A stretch of DNA of 64,000 nt from Aedoeadaptatus coli. GTDB taxonomy: Bacteria; Bacillota; Clostridia; Tissierellales; Peptoniphilaceae. How positions within the stretch are numbered: position 1 is the first letter of the stretch; every line of letters begins with the position of its first letter. The notes beneath the pieces were generated by a model. It saw only the letters and a list, made by a program, of their open reading frames with translations, was not told the DNA's origin and searched no databases. The stretch spans positions 1-64,000 of the forward strand of contig NZ_OPYI01000001.1 of the NCBI RefSeq assembly GCF_900343085.1. Reading direction: 5' to 3'. The translations under genes were made by a program, and so were the position numbers. This document shows, in pieces, positions 49,710 to 60,365 of this stretch.

Positions 49710-50332
49710 ACATTCCTCCGATCCAATCCCATAAGGGCGGTAATGGTTTTTGTCGGGACGAGCATATTACCTTCCGTCAGGGCGATGTGCATTTTTTTAT
49801 CCGCCTGCAAACTCCGTATCAGGGGCCACTGAAATTCCAAGCCGAAATCGGCGAAGCCGGGGGAGAAGCGGGGATGGGCGATAAAGCCCTGTTGCGTCGC
49901 CTCTTCCCGCACCCGGGCGCAGTAGGCGTTGGCGTAGCTTTCCAAATATTCCGTGCAGCAGGCATCGGTAATAAAAGCGTCGGCCTTGGATGTAATGAGC
50001 AGGCGGCTGATCAGTCGGTCCACGGCCGGGCCCAAGGTCATGGCGAAGAGAAGGGCGTATTTGCTGGTCTTCATATTCTTTTGAAGCATTTCACTTTCAG
50101 TAGAAAAATCGCCGAAGACGATGGCGCCGCCTTGTTTCGTTATGGGGCGAAGGGAAGCCACGTGGCGCAGGGAGATCGCATCCTCGAGACGCTTTAAATT
50201 ACGCTCCACATCGTCGGAAGTGGCGGCATCGGGGGCATTTCCCTCCAGGCGCAGGTAGCGGTATATTTCCCTGCGCCTAAGATCCTCGATACCGATGGCG
50301 GGCACGTCGCGAATAGACGATAGATTAAGCAT
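49706..50332 (-). CDS. Methionine synthase activation domain protein
   Basis: 208 residues. Free-standing version of the MetH reactivation domain: EIYRYLRLEG near the start, FAMTLGPAVDRLISRL, DACCTEYLESYANAYC and RFSPGFADFGLEFQWPL with the SAM-binding R-x3-GF-like turn. It should reductively methylate oxidised cob(II)alamin in the truncated MetH made from the overlapping downstream gene. No clear RBS; translation is probably coupled to metF, with which it overlaps by 8 bp. Confidence 0.92.
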   Translation of the reverse strand: MLNLSSIRDVPAIGIEDLRRREIYRYLRLEGNAPDAATSDDVERNLKRLEDAISLRHVASLRPITKQGGAIVFGDFSTESEMLQKNMKTSKYALLFAMTLGPAVDRLISRLLITSKADAFITDACCTEYLESYANAYCARVREEATQQGFIAHPRFSPGFADFGLEFQWPLIRSLQADKKMHIALTEGNMLVPTKTITALMGLDRRNV

Positions 50333-51188
50333 GGAAGAGGCGGCCCAAATCCCGGACGATGCGCTCCGGAATGGCCGGCTTGTTCATGGTGTAGACGTGA
50401 ATACCGCTGACGCCTGCAGCCACGAGATCCGCCATTTGATTTTCGGCAAAGGTGAGCCCCGCATCGAACATGGCGTCGGAATCGTCCTTAAAGCGATCCA
50501 CCATGCGCAAGAGGGAATCGGGCAGGGCGGCGTCGCTTAAATCTTTGATGCGGCGCACTTGCCCGGCGCTCGTAATGGGCATAATGCCGGCCAAAACGGG
50601 CACGTCGATGCCCAGGTTGCGGGCCTTTTCAAGAAAGCGGTAAAAGACCTCGTTGTCGAAAAACATTTGCGTGGTCAAAAAATCCACGCCCATGTCCACT
50701 TTCTCCTTTAGGTGGCGCAATTCTTCGTCCATGGAAAGGGCGGGATCGTTGCCTTCGGGGAAGCAGGCGGCGCCGATGGTGAAAGCGCCGCGCTCGCGGA
50801 AGTAGGCCACCATGTCCTTGGCATAGGGCAAGTACGCATCTTCGCCCAGCTCCCGAGCGGAATCGCCGCCTAAAACCAGAATATTCTTGACCTTGTTTTC
50901 CGTGAGCTCGTCGTAAACGGCGGAGAGTTCGGTTTTCGGAATGCCCGAGCAGGTCAAGTGTGCGATGGAGGGAATTCCCATCACTTCGCTGACGGCATTT
51001 GAAATTTGAATGGTCTGATCCCCGCCGCTTCCGTCGGCCTTAAAGGTCACGGACATAAAGTCGGGCTCGTAGGCTGCCATGCGCGCCGCGGAGGCCATGA
51101 CGGCTTTTAATGACATTCGTTGATTCGGGGGAAAGATTTCAAATGAAAGTCGCGTGTGATCGGGTGAGAAAAATTCTTTAATGTGCAT
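50325..51188 (-). CDS. metF: Methylenetetrahydrofolate reductase
   Basis: 287 residues, RBS TTGGAGG. TIM-barrel flavoprotein with RLSFEIFPP, FMSVTFKADGSG, IPSIAHLTCSG, ILVLGGD, IGAACFPEGND and FLTTQMFFDN. It reduces methylene-THF to methyl-THF, the methyl donor of MetH. First gene of metF-activation-metH. The transcript probably starts about 20 nt before the gene, so there is no room for a SAM riboswitch. Confidence 0.96.
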   Translation of the reverse strand: MHIKEFFSPDHTRLSFEIFPPNQRMSLKAVMASAARMAAYEPDFMSVTFKADGSGGDQTIQISNAVSEVMGIPSIAHLTCSGIPKTELSAVYDELTENKVKNILVLGGDSARELGEDAYLPYAKDMVAYFRERGAFTIGAACFPEGNDPALSMDEELRHLKEKVDMGVDFLTTQMFFDNEVFYRFLEKARNLGIDVPVLAGIMPITSAGQVRRIKDLSDAALPDSLLRMVDRFKDDSDAMFDAGLTFAENQMADLVAAGVSGIHVYTMNKPAIPERIVRDLGRLFHA

Positions 51189-51214
51189 AAATTACCTCCA
51201 AATGTAATTTTCAC

Positions 51215-51220
51215 ATTATA
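51215..51220 (-). promoter_or_regulatory. -10 element of metF
   Basis: The minus strand reads ATGTTATAATGTG with TATAAT here, 27 bp from the start codon; -35 unclear. Immediately upstream (51226-51290) a long imperfect stem AAAGCACGT/ACGTGCTTT spans the gap to the glycosyltransferase stop and may end that transcript. Confidence 0.5.
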
Positions 51221-51295
51221 ACATAGAAAGCACGTAGCGAATAGAGGCCCGGGCAATGTGCAACACACACTTCACGGCATCTATGGCGACGTGCT

Positions 51296-52378
51296 TTATT
51301 TTTTCTTGGCGAAGATATAAAAATGTTGAACCAGGTAGCTGATGATGAATACGGTAAATTCCACGCAGAGTTTCGCCACCGTGGCCTGAAGACCTAAAAT
51401 ATTGCCGTAGAAGCTTAAAAGCAAACTGTTGGCGGTGAGAAGGACGGCGACGAGGGCGGCGTACTGCAAAAAGTCTTTAATCAGGGGATCCTTGGATTCA
51501 AAGACGTAATTGCGGTTTAAGTAGAAATTCAAATTGGCGCTGATGAGCCTCGCCGCCACATTGGGAATGGCCAAGGCGTAGGTCATATGGAGGGGGCGGG
51601 CGAGGTAATAAAATAAGTTAAAGAGCAAAAAGTCCAGAGTAAAGCTGATGATGCCGCTCAATGTAAAGAGCACCGCTTCGCCGTTATCCAAGAGGCTGCG
51701 AAAGATCCTGGAAGAATCCTTCAGGGCGTTGTAGTGGGAAGTGGAATTTTCCTTGTCCCGGTAAATGGTCTCGATGGGCACCTGCACGAGAGGATAGGGG
51801 CTTTTCGCCCAATCCATAAGCTGGCGCATTTCGTATTCGTAGCGTTCCCCTTCCATGGAAAGGAGCAGGTCCAAATGCTTGGTGCTGAAAGCCCGAAGGC
51901 CCGTTTGGGTATCTTCCAAATCCTTTATTCCCGTCAACCGGCCGAAAACTTTCGCCGTGAGGCGATTGCCGATGCGGGAGCGCAGGGGCGTGTTCTCGGG
52001 AAAATCCCGCACACCTAAGACGAGGGCCTCGGGATTTTCGTGGGCCGCCTTGAGAATGCGCAGGGTATCTTTCGGGCTGTGCTGGCCGTCGGCATCGGCG
52101 GTGACGATAAATTCCACTTGGGGCATGGATAAAATCTTTTCCATGGCATACTTCATGGCGTAGCCCTTGCCTCGATTGGTTTCGTAAGAGAGAAGGGTGA
52201 CCGCTTCGGGAAGACGATCGAATACGGGCCTAAAGGCCTCGCCGCTTCCGTCGTCCACCACCATTACCTGAAGATCCTCGGCCAAGAGAGCCTCGGCAAA
52301 GGAAAGCAGGCTGTCGTCGGGCTCGTAGGCGGGAATCAAAACCAAATCCCTGTTCAGTTGTAGGCCGCGATCAGTCAT
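51296..52378 (-). CDS. Family 2 glycosyltransferase fused to a GtrA-like membrane domain
   Basis: 360 residues, start ATG at 52378 overlapping murI by 8 bp; no strong RBS, so coupling is likely. The N-terminal GT2 domain (about 1-225) shows VLIPAYEPDD, VMVVDDGSG, NRGKGYAMKYA, ADADGQHS and the DTQTGLRAF acceptor motif of dolichyl-phosphate-mannose-synthase-like enzymes. The C-terminal GtrA domain (about 240-355) has four membrane segments. Such fusions transfer sugar to a polyprenyl carrier and help flip it, for cell-wall polymer or lipid decoration. The sugar is not known. Confidence 0.9.
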   Translation of the reverse strand: MTDRGLQLNRDLVLIPAYEPDDSLLSFAEALLAEDLQVMVVDDGSGEAFRPVFDRLPEAVTLLSYETNRGKGYAMKYAMEKILSMPQVEFIVTADADGQHSPKDTLRILKAAHENPEALVLGVRDFPENTPLRSRIGNRLTAKVFGRLTGIKDLEDTQTGLRAFSTKHLDLLLSMEGERYEYEMRQLMDWAKSPYPLVQVPIETIYRDKENSTSHYNALKDSSRIFRSLLDNGEAVLFTLSGIISFTLDFLLFNLFYYLARPLHMTYALAIPNVAARLISANLNFYLNRNYVFESKDPLIKDFLQYAALVAVLLTANSLLLSFYGNILGLQATVAKLCVEFTVFIISYLVQHFYIFAKKK

Positions 52379-53165
52379 TGTTCGCGCCGAGGGAAATAAA
52401 TTCAACTTCCTGCGCAAGGCGGCTGCGTAAAAATGCGGCCGTGTCGTCGCTCAGCTCGCCGGTAAAAGCCATTTGCAATTTTCCCTCTCCCTCCTTTTGA
52501 ATGTTTCCCTCAAGTTTTCGCATGAGCTGGCGCACCGTGGCGGCGTTTCCGTCTAAAATTTCCATGTGCTCGGGAAGAAGCTCGCGAAACAGATCCCGGT
52601 ACCAAATAAAATGGGTGCAGCCCAAGACCAAGGCGCCGTATTCCTCGAGAGGATAGGAGGCGAGAATGGTCTCCAGATCGTAGCGAACGGCGTCTGTGTC
52701 GAATTCCAAACGCTCGGCAAAATCCACCAAATTCGGCAGAGGCAAAATGTCCACCAAGCGGTCGTCGTCGAATTTTTCGACGAGGCGGCGCAGGCGGGCG
52801 CTTTTTCCCGTGCCCTCAGTGGAAAGCACCAAGATCCGCTTCAGGTCCACATCGTGTTCGATGGCGGGCTTCACGGCGGGCTCCATGCCCACGATGGGAA
52901 TGGTGTATTTTTTTCTCAGATAATCGGCGGATGTGACCGTGGCCGTGTTGCAGGCGAGGAGCACGGCCTTCGGTGAAAAGGGGCGCGTGGCCGCCATCAT
53001 CTGATCCAAATAGCTGCGAATTTCCTCGGCATCTTTCGGGCCGTAGGGCACGTGGGCCGTGTCCCCGTAATAAATAAAATGCTCCGCCGGCATGGCGCGA
53101 ATCGCTTCCATAAGCGCCGTGACGCCGCCGAGGCCGGAGTCGAAAATGACGATCGAATCTCCCAT
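52371..53165 (-). CDS. murI: Glutamate racemase
   Basis: 264 residues, RBS AAAGGATG. IVIFDSGLGGVTAL at the start, YYGDTAHVPYG, the first catalytic cysteine in LLACNTATVTS and the second in LVLGCTHF with its partner His. It makes D-glutamate for peptidoglycan. A TATAAT on the minus strand at 53188-53193 is the likely -10. Translationally coupled to the glycosyltransferase. Confidence 0.95.
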   Translation of the reverse strand: MGDSIVIFDSGLGGVTALMEAIRAMPAEHFIYYGDTAHVPYGPKDAEEIRSYLDQMMAATRPFSPKAVLLACNTATVTSADYLRKKYTIPIVGMEPAVKPAIEHDVDLKRILVLSTEGTGKSARLRRLVEKFDDDRLVDILPLPNLVDFAERLEFDTDAVRYDLETILASYPLEEYGALVLGCTHFIWYRDLFRELLPEHMEILDGNAATVRQLMRKLEGNIQKEGEGKLQMAFTGELSDDTAAFLRSRLAQEVEFISLGANND

Positions 53166-53187
53166 AAGTCACATCCTTTCTGAAAAT

Positions 53188-53193
53188 ATTATA
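53188..53193 (-). promoter_or_regulatory. -10 element of murI
   Basis: On the minus strand TGTTATAATATT, 22 bp before the start codon; no clear -35. Confidence 0.45.
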
Positions 53194-53257
53194 ACAGATG
53201 GAAAAGAGCGGTTCGTTACAGAGCCGTCTTTATATGTCAAAGTTTCGGAAAACGGGC

Positions 53258-53284
53258 ATAAAAAAAGTCGCCCTATAGGCGACC
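53258..53284 (-). terminator. Terminator after tRNA-Ala
   Basis: Stem GTCGCC/GGCGAC (53267-53283) followed on the minus strand by at least seven T. Confidence 0.88.
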
Positions 53285-53285
53285 T

Positions 53286-53361
<76 letters not shown>

Positions 53362-53379
53362 GCAATTGAGTTCTTGATT

Positions 53380-53408
53380 AGTATACGGGGATGTAAGATA
53401 AATGTCAA
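53380..53408 (-). promoter_or_regulatory. Promoter of tRNA-Ala
   Basis: Minus strand TTGACA (53408-53403), a 17-bp spacer and TATACT (53385-53380), 18 bp from the tRNA. Confidence 0.9.
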
Positions 53409-53415
53409 GCCTTTT

Positions 53416-54138
53416 TTAAAGGAGAATGGAAAATAAAGCATTGCTCCCGAAATCCGGCGCGTCGCGGCGGTAGGAATGGTAGCGGGAATCGGCGAGGGTA
53501 TCGGCGGGATCGATTTCGATGTTTTCCGCCAAAATACCGGCCTCACAAAGCATGCGGGCGTTGGTTTGTTTCATGTCGATAAAGTCGTGTGCGTCGTCGT
53601 CCGGAGAAATCACATCACTTGCAAAAGCAAAAGTTTCCCGCCAAAGGGCGCTCACTTCCTTTCCCACCTGAAAGCTCGCGGGGCCGATGCAGGGCCCGAT
53701 AAAGGCAAGCACGTCCTCGGGGTTCGTGCCGTAGTGCTTTGTCAAGGCGGTCAGGGCCTTCGCCGGCAATTTCTGCACCGTGGAGCGCCAGCCCGCGTGT
53801 ACGGAAGCCATGGCGCCTTTCGCGGGATCGTAAAGCAGCACCGGCGTGCAGTCGGAAATACGCGTCGCGAGGGCTATATTCTTTTTGTTCGTAATCATGG
53901 CGTCGGTGTCGATTAAAATGCGGTAGCCGAAGTAGTCTTCGCCTGAGTCTTCGTCGATCACCGCCACGTGATCGGAATGGGTTTGGTTCATAAAGTAAAC
54001 GTCTCTCGCTTTGACGCCCAGTTCGTTGAGAAAATTCTCCGTATCCTTTCGGAAATGGTCTTCTCCCAATGCGGCGCGAAAATCGTAGGGCTTTTTCGAC
54101 AGGTTGAAGCGTATCCCTTTAGAATCTCTGAGTAACAC
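53416..54138 (-). CDS. pgeF: Peptidoglycan editing factor PgeF (YfiH/laccase-domain family)
   Basis: 240 residues if the GTG at 54138 is used; it has AAAGGCGG 8 nt upstream, and no ATG in frame lies before the divergent gene. Family motifs: NQTHSDHVAVID (metal His), DTDAMITNKKNIALATRISDCTPVLLYDP, SVHAGWRSTVQ and IGPCIGPASFQVG. The conserved Cys and His residues for the metal site are present. PgeF removes wrongly incorporated amino acids from peptidoglycan precursors; some relatives act as purine nucleoside phosphorylases. The N-terminus is shorter than in well-known members. Confidence 0.9.
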   Translation of the reverse strand: MLLRDSKGIRFNLSKKPYDFRAALGEDHFRKDTENFLNELGVKARDVYFMNQTHSDHVAVIDEDSGEDYFGYRILIDTDAMITNKKNIALATRISDCTPVLLYDPAKGAMASVHAGWRSTVQKLPAKALTALTKHYGTNPEDVLAFIGPCIGPASFQVGKEVSALWRETFAFASDVISPDDDAHDFIDMKQTNARMLCEAGILAENIEIDPADTLADSRYHSYRRDAPDFGSNALFSILL

Positions 54139-54151
54139 GGTTTGATCCGCC

Positions 54152-54180
54152 TTTCCATCTTTGTTTCCATTGGTTATAAT
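54152..54180 (+). promoter_or_regulatory. Promoter of the gene at 54197
   Basis: TTTCCA (54152-54157), a 17-bp spacer and TATAAT (54175-54180). The minus strand over the same bases reads TTATAAC, so pgeF may use an overlapping -10. The rightward transcript would start almost at the RBS. Confidence 0.55.
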
Positions 54181-54196
54181 GGTGCTGGAGGATTTT

Positions 54197-55267
54197 ATGA
54201 GCAAATTTAAAAAGAGGATCGTCCTCTTTCTTATTATTATAATGGCGGCGAGTCTGGGAATCAAAGGAAAGACCCTTCTTCCCTACAAGGCCGAGCCCCT
54301 GTTTCAGCTGAAGACCGATCAGGAAATCATGAACATGGGCATTTTAAAGGGCGGCGTGCTGGCCACATTCGACGGCGACCGCCTGGCCTTTTACGACAGA
54401 CAGGGCCGAAAGAAGACGGTGGATCGTCTGGGCGAAGGGCAAAAGGCCTTTTTCGGCGAGGCCGACGCCATGCTCTACGACGAAGACGTGGACAAAGTGG
54501 CGGTCTTCGGGGAAGACGGAAAAGAAAAACAAACTTACCGCGTCGACGGCACCCTGTTCAACGCCAGGGTGCAGGACGGCACGCGAATTTTCCACTGCCG
54601 CTACGACGACGGGGAGAAACTTTTTGTCGCATCGGACGGCGGCAGCCTCACGGAAGTGTTTCAGACGAAGAATTACATTTTGGACTACCGCTTCGATTCG
54701 TCGAAGTCCTTTGTGGTGACGGAGCTTTCCAACGCGGCCAACGGCTACAAGACCACGGTGTACCGCGAAGAGGGAAAGGGCGATCGCGGCGCCATGGCCT
54801 CCACGGAATTTCCCATGGAAGTGGCCATGGGCATGGTGATCGGGAAGTACCCCGTCGTGGTGACGGAAAAGCATCTCTACGGCCTGGACAAGGAATTGAT
54901 TACGGAAAAGACGCCGATTTTATCCGACATCACCTTGTACAACGGCCGCTTGTACTCTCTGCACAGCGGTTTGTTGAGCGTGTACGACGGCCACCTGAAG
55001 GAGAAGAAACACTACCTTATGGAGGCCAATGTGGATCGGCTGGCGGTGATGAAGGAAGGGCTTTTCGCCTACGGCAATCGGGAGATTTTGTCCCGGCCCA
55101 TGTCCAAGGCGCCTTTTCACATTCGCTTCGACGACAATCAGGAAAAGCTCCTTTTAAAAGACGGCTACCTGGCCGCCTACGAACACAAGCACGTGGCTTT
55201 TTATCGCCTGAAGCCCCACTTTTCATTCAGCAAGGACAAGATTCAGGAATTAAAACACACAGAGTAA
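54197..55267 (+). CDS. Membrane-anchored hypothetical protein, likely beta-propeller
   Basis: 356 residues, start ATG at 54197 after TGGAGG. One N-terminal membrane segment (about 8-22) acts as anchor; the rest is outside. Repeated short beta units (VLATFDGDRLAFYDRQG, AVFGEDGKEKQTY, HLYGLDKELI, LLSVYDGHLKE) suggest a WD40/DUF5711-like propeller. No catalytic motif seen. It lies 15 bp ahead of the mechanosensitive channel gene, so it may be part of an envelope-stress group. Confidence 0.75.
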   Translation: MSKFKKRIVLFLIIIMAASLGIKGKTLLPYKAEPLFQLKTDQEIMNMGILKGGVLATFDGDRLAFYDRQGRKKTVDRLGEGQKAFFGEADAMLYDEDVDKVAVFGEDGKEKQTYRVDGTLFNARVQDGTRIFHCRYDDGEKLFVASDGGSLTEVFQTKNYILDYRFDSSKSFVVTELSNAANGYKTTVYREEGKGDRGAMASTEFPMEVAMGMVIGKYPVVVTEKHLYGLDKELITEKTPILSDITLYNGRLYSLHSGLLSVYDGHLKEKKHYLMEANVDRLAVMKEGLFAYGNREILSRPMSKAPFHIRFDDNQEKLLLKDGYLAAYEHKHVAFYRLKPHFSFSKDKIQELKHTE

Positions 55268-55282
55268 CAGATGGGAGTTGTT

Positions 55283-56122
55283 ATGGCTGAAGTCAAAGCC
55301 TTTTTATTTACGGCGCCCGGGAAATTTAGCATTCCCGGCATGATCCTCTCGGGGATCATTCTCTTTTTTGTATCGCGGATTGCCGTGAGCCTTATCGGCA
55401 CGGCCCTGGGCAAGTACATCGCCAATCGGGAGCAAAAACAGGTGCGAAACAAAAGACGGGTCATTACCTTAACCCATTTGGCGGGAAGCGCATCGAAATA
55501 TGCCATCTACGGCGTGGCCCTCTTGATCTTTTTAAATCTCTGCCGGGTCAACACATCTACCTTAATCGCCACGGCGGGGATCGGCTCTCTGGCCATTGCC
55601 ATGGGCGCCCAGGAAATTATTAAAGACTTTCTCAACGGCTTTTTCATTATTTTCGACGACCAATTTGCCGTGGGCGAGTACGTGGAGTGTGCCGACAGAA
55701 AAGGCTACGTGGCGTCTCTGGGCTTTCGCGCCACAGTGATCCGCGACTTCGACGGCACCCTGCACACCATTCCCAATTCCGCCATTCGCATCGTCACCAA
55801 TCGCGGACGAGGCAGAAAGCGGGCCAAAGTCGTGGTGCCCATCGACCGCAGCGAGGATCCGGACCGGGCGATTGCCGCCATCGACGGCGCGGCAAAATCC
55901 TTAAAAGACACGTACCCCCACGCCACGACGGAAGTGTGGGGCGTGACGGATTTTATCGCCAACGGCTATGAAATCACCGTGGTGGCCTGGGACGAGGCGC
56001 GCTATCAATTTGATTTGGAATACGATCTGAGAAAGGCCATCGCCAAGGCCATGAACGCGGAAAATATCAACATACCCATCGCCCGTTACCAGGCGGGCCC
56101 CCTTAAAGGAGAGGTGAAATGA
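55283..56122 (+). CDS. MscS-family mechanosensitive channel
   Basis: 279 residues. The ATG at 55283 has GGGAG at a proper distance; one at 55271 is possible. Three membrane segments, the last being the pore helix in TLIATAGIGSLAIAMGAQEIIKDFLNGFFIIFDDQFAVGEYV, followed by the cytosolic beta and alpha-beta domains with RDFDGTLHTIPNSAI. It opens under membrane tension and releases ions and small solutes. Overlaps the DUF951 gene by 4 bp. Confidence 0.94.
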   Translation: MAEVKAFLFTAPGKFSIPGMILSGIILFFVSRIAVSLIGTALGKYIANREQKQVRNKRRVITLTHLAGSASKYAIYGVALLIFLNLCRVNTSTLIATAGIGSLAIAMGAQEIIKDFLNGFFIIFDDQFAVGEYVECADRKGYVASLGFRATVIRDFDGTLHTIPNSAIRIVTNRGRGRKRAKVVVPIDRSEDPDRAIAAIDGAAKSLKDTYPHATTEVWGVTDFIANGYEITVVAWDEARYQFDLEYDLRKAIAKAMNAENINIPIARYQAGPLKGEVK

Positions 56123-56364
56123 ACCGACTGTATTACGAAGAAGGCGACGTGGTCACCCTGAAAAAAGGCCACCCCTGCGGCGAAAATCTGTGGAAGATTT
56201 TGCGCACCGGCGTGGACATTAAACTGGCCTGCATGGGCTGCGACAGAACCATCTGGATGGCGCGCATGGATTTTGAAAAGCGCGTGAGGAAAATAAAAGA
56301 AGGAGAAAAAATGGTGGCCATCGTCCACCATCTTCCGAAAGACGCCTCAAACGAAGGTGAATAA
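56119..56364 (+). CDS. DUF951 family protein
   Basis: 81 residues, RBS GGAGAGG. Matches the family: LKKGHPCGENLWKILRTGVDIKLACMGCDRTIWMAR. Two to three cysteines (HPCG, CMGC) suggest a metal or nucleic-acid site. DUF951 genes often follow mscS in Firmicutes; the role is not established. Stop 79 bp before secA. Confidence 0.85.
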   Translation: MNRLYYEEGDVVTLKKGHPCGENLWKILRTGVDIKLACMGCDRTIWMARMDFEKRVRKIKEGEKMVAIVHHLPKDASNEGE

Positions 56365-56386
56365 ATGATGAAATATTCGCCATTCG

Positions 56387-56415
56387 TTGCGGGATTCGGG
56401 CGGATTTGCTAAAAT
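56387..56415 (+). promoter_or_regulatory. Promoter of secA
   Basis: TTGCGG (56387-56392), a 17-bp spacer and TAAAAT (56410-56415). Confidence 0.6.
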
Positions 56416-56443
56416 AGAAAGTTAGTGAAAGGAACGTGTATAA

Positions 56444-59182
<2,739 letters not shown>

Positions 59183-59199
59183 GTCCCGAAAGGAACCCT

Positions 59200-60309
59200 A
59201 TGGAGCAAAATTTATTTTTGGATCGGGGTCGACTGGAAGCGGTTGAAGAGCTGGTGGATCGACTGGCGAAGAGCATCGACATCGACGGTCTGAAGGAAAA
59301 GAATCGAGCCTTAACTGAAAAAACCATGGAGCCCGGCTTTTGGGACGATTCCGAAGCGGCACAAAAAGTGATCCGCGAGCAAAACGCCCTGAAATCCCGC
59401 ACCGACGTCTACGACGAGCTCATGGAAGCCATGGAAGAGTCGGCGGTGATGCTGGAGCTTATGGAAGAAGAGGACGACTTCGGTTTCTACGATCAGTTTA
59501 AGAAAAGCCTCGATGCCATTGAAAAAAAGGCCCACGATTTTAAAATCCAAACCCTTTTAAACGGCGAGTACGACACGAACAATGCCATTCTCGCCATTCA
59601 CGCCGGCGCCGGCGGCACGGAGGCCCAAGACTGGGCGAATATGCTCTTGAGAATGTATACGCGCTACGCCGAAGGCAAGGGCTATTCCGTGGAAGTGCTG
59701 GACATGCTGGAAGAGGACGAAGCGGGGATTAAATCGGCCACACTTCTGATCTCCGGGCCCCACGCTTACGGCTACTTGAAGTCGGAAAAAGGCGTGCATC
59801 GCCTGGTGCGCATTTCGCCCTTTGACGCGGCGAAAAAGCGCCACACTTCCTTTACTTCCGTGGACGTCTATCCGGAACTGGACGACAACACGGATGTGGA
59901 AATCAATCAGGAAGATTTAAAAATCGACACCTACCGCTCCTCCGGAGCCGGCGGCCAACACGTCAACACCACCGACTCCGCCGTGCGCATTACCCACATT
60001 CCCACGGGCATTGTGGTGCAATGTCAAAACGAGCGCAGTCAAATTCAAAACCGCGAGCAGGCCATGAAAATGCTTCAGGCCAAACTCGTGGCATTAAAAG
60101 AAGAGGAACAAAAGGAAAAGATCGAGGACCTGGCGGGGAACTATTCCCAAATCGCCTGGGGCTCTCAGATCCGCTCCTACGTCTTCCAACCCTACACCAT
60201 GGTGAAAGACCACCGCACCGGCTTTGAAATGGGCGATGTGAGTCGCGTCATGGACGGGGATTTGGATCCCTTCATCAATGCCTACCTGGAAGACAAAGCG
60301 GAAGCTTAA
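59200..60309 (+). CDS. prfB: Peptide chain release factor RF2, without programmed frameshift
   Basis: 369 residues, RBS GAAAGGAA. RF2 features: MEPGFWDD, the SPF-type stop-recognition region in LVRISPFDAAKKRHTSF, GAGGQHVNTTDSAVR with the catalytic GGQ, and QIRSYVFQPYTMVKDHRTG. The whole gene is one open frame from its ATG; the in-frame UGA with CUUUGAC seen in many prfB genes is absent, so production is not autoregulated in that way. It reads UGA and UAA. Confidence 0.96.
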   Translation: MEQNLFLDRGRLEAVEELVDRLAKSIDIDGLKEKNRALTEKTMEPGFWDDSEAAQKVIREQNALKSRTDVYDELMEAMEESAVMLELMEEEDDFGFYDQFKKSLDAIEKKAHDFKIQTLLNGEYDTNNAILAIHAGAGGTEAQDWANMLLRMYTRYAEGKGYSVEVLDMLEEDEAGIKSATLLISGPHAYGYLKSEKGVHRLVRISPFDAAKKRHTSFTSVDVYPELDDNTDVEINQEDLKIDTYRSSGAGGQHVNTTDSAVRITHIPTGIVVQCQNERSQIQNREQAMKMLQAKLVALKEEEQKEKIEDLAGNYSQIAWGSQIRSYVFQPYTMVKDHRTGFEMGDVSRVMDGDLDPFINAYLEDKAEA

Positions 60310-60328
60310 ATCGCGAATAGAGAATAAG

Positions 60329-60352
60329 AAGAGAGGCTCGCCCTCTCTTTTT
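60329..60352 (+). terminator. Terminator of secA-prfB
   Basis: Stem AAGAGAGG/CCTCTCTT with loop CTCGC and a T-run. Confidence 0.82.
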
Positions 60353-60365
60353 AAATGGAGGAACC

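Noticed and set aside
51189-51295. SAM riboswitch or T-box for metF
   Set aside because: The likely -10 leaves only about 20 nt of leader, and no S-box or T-box core is visible. The long stem upstream looks like the end of the neighbouring transcript.
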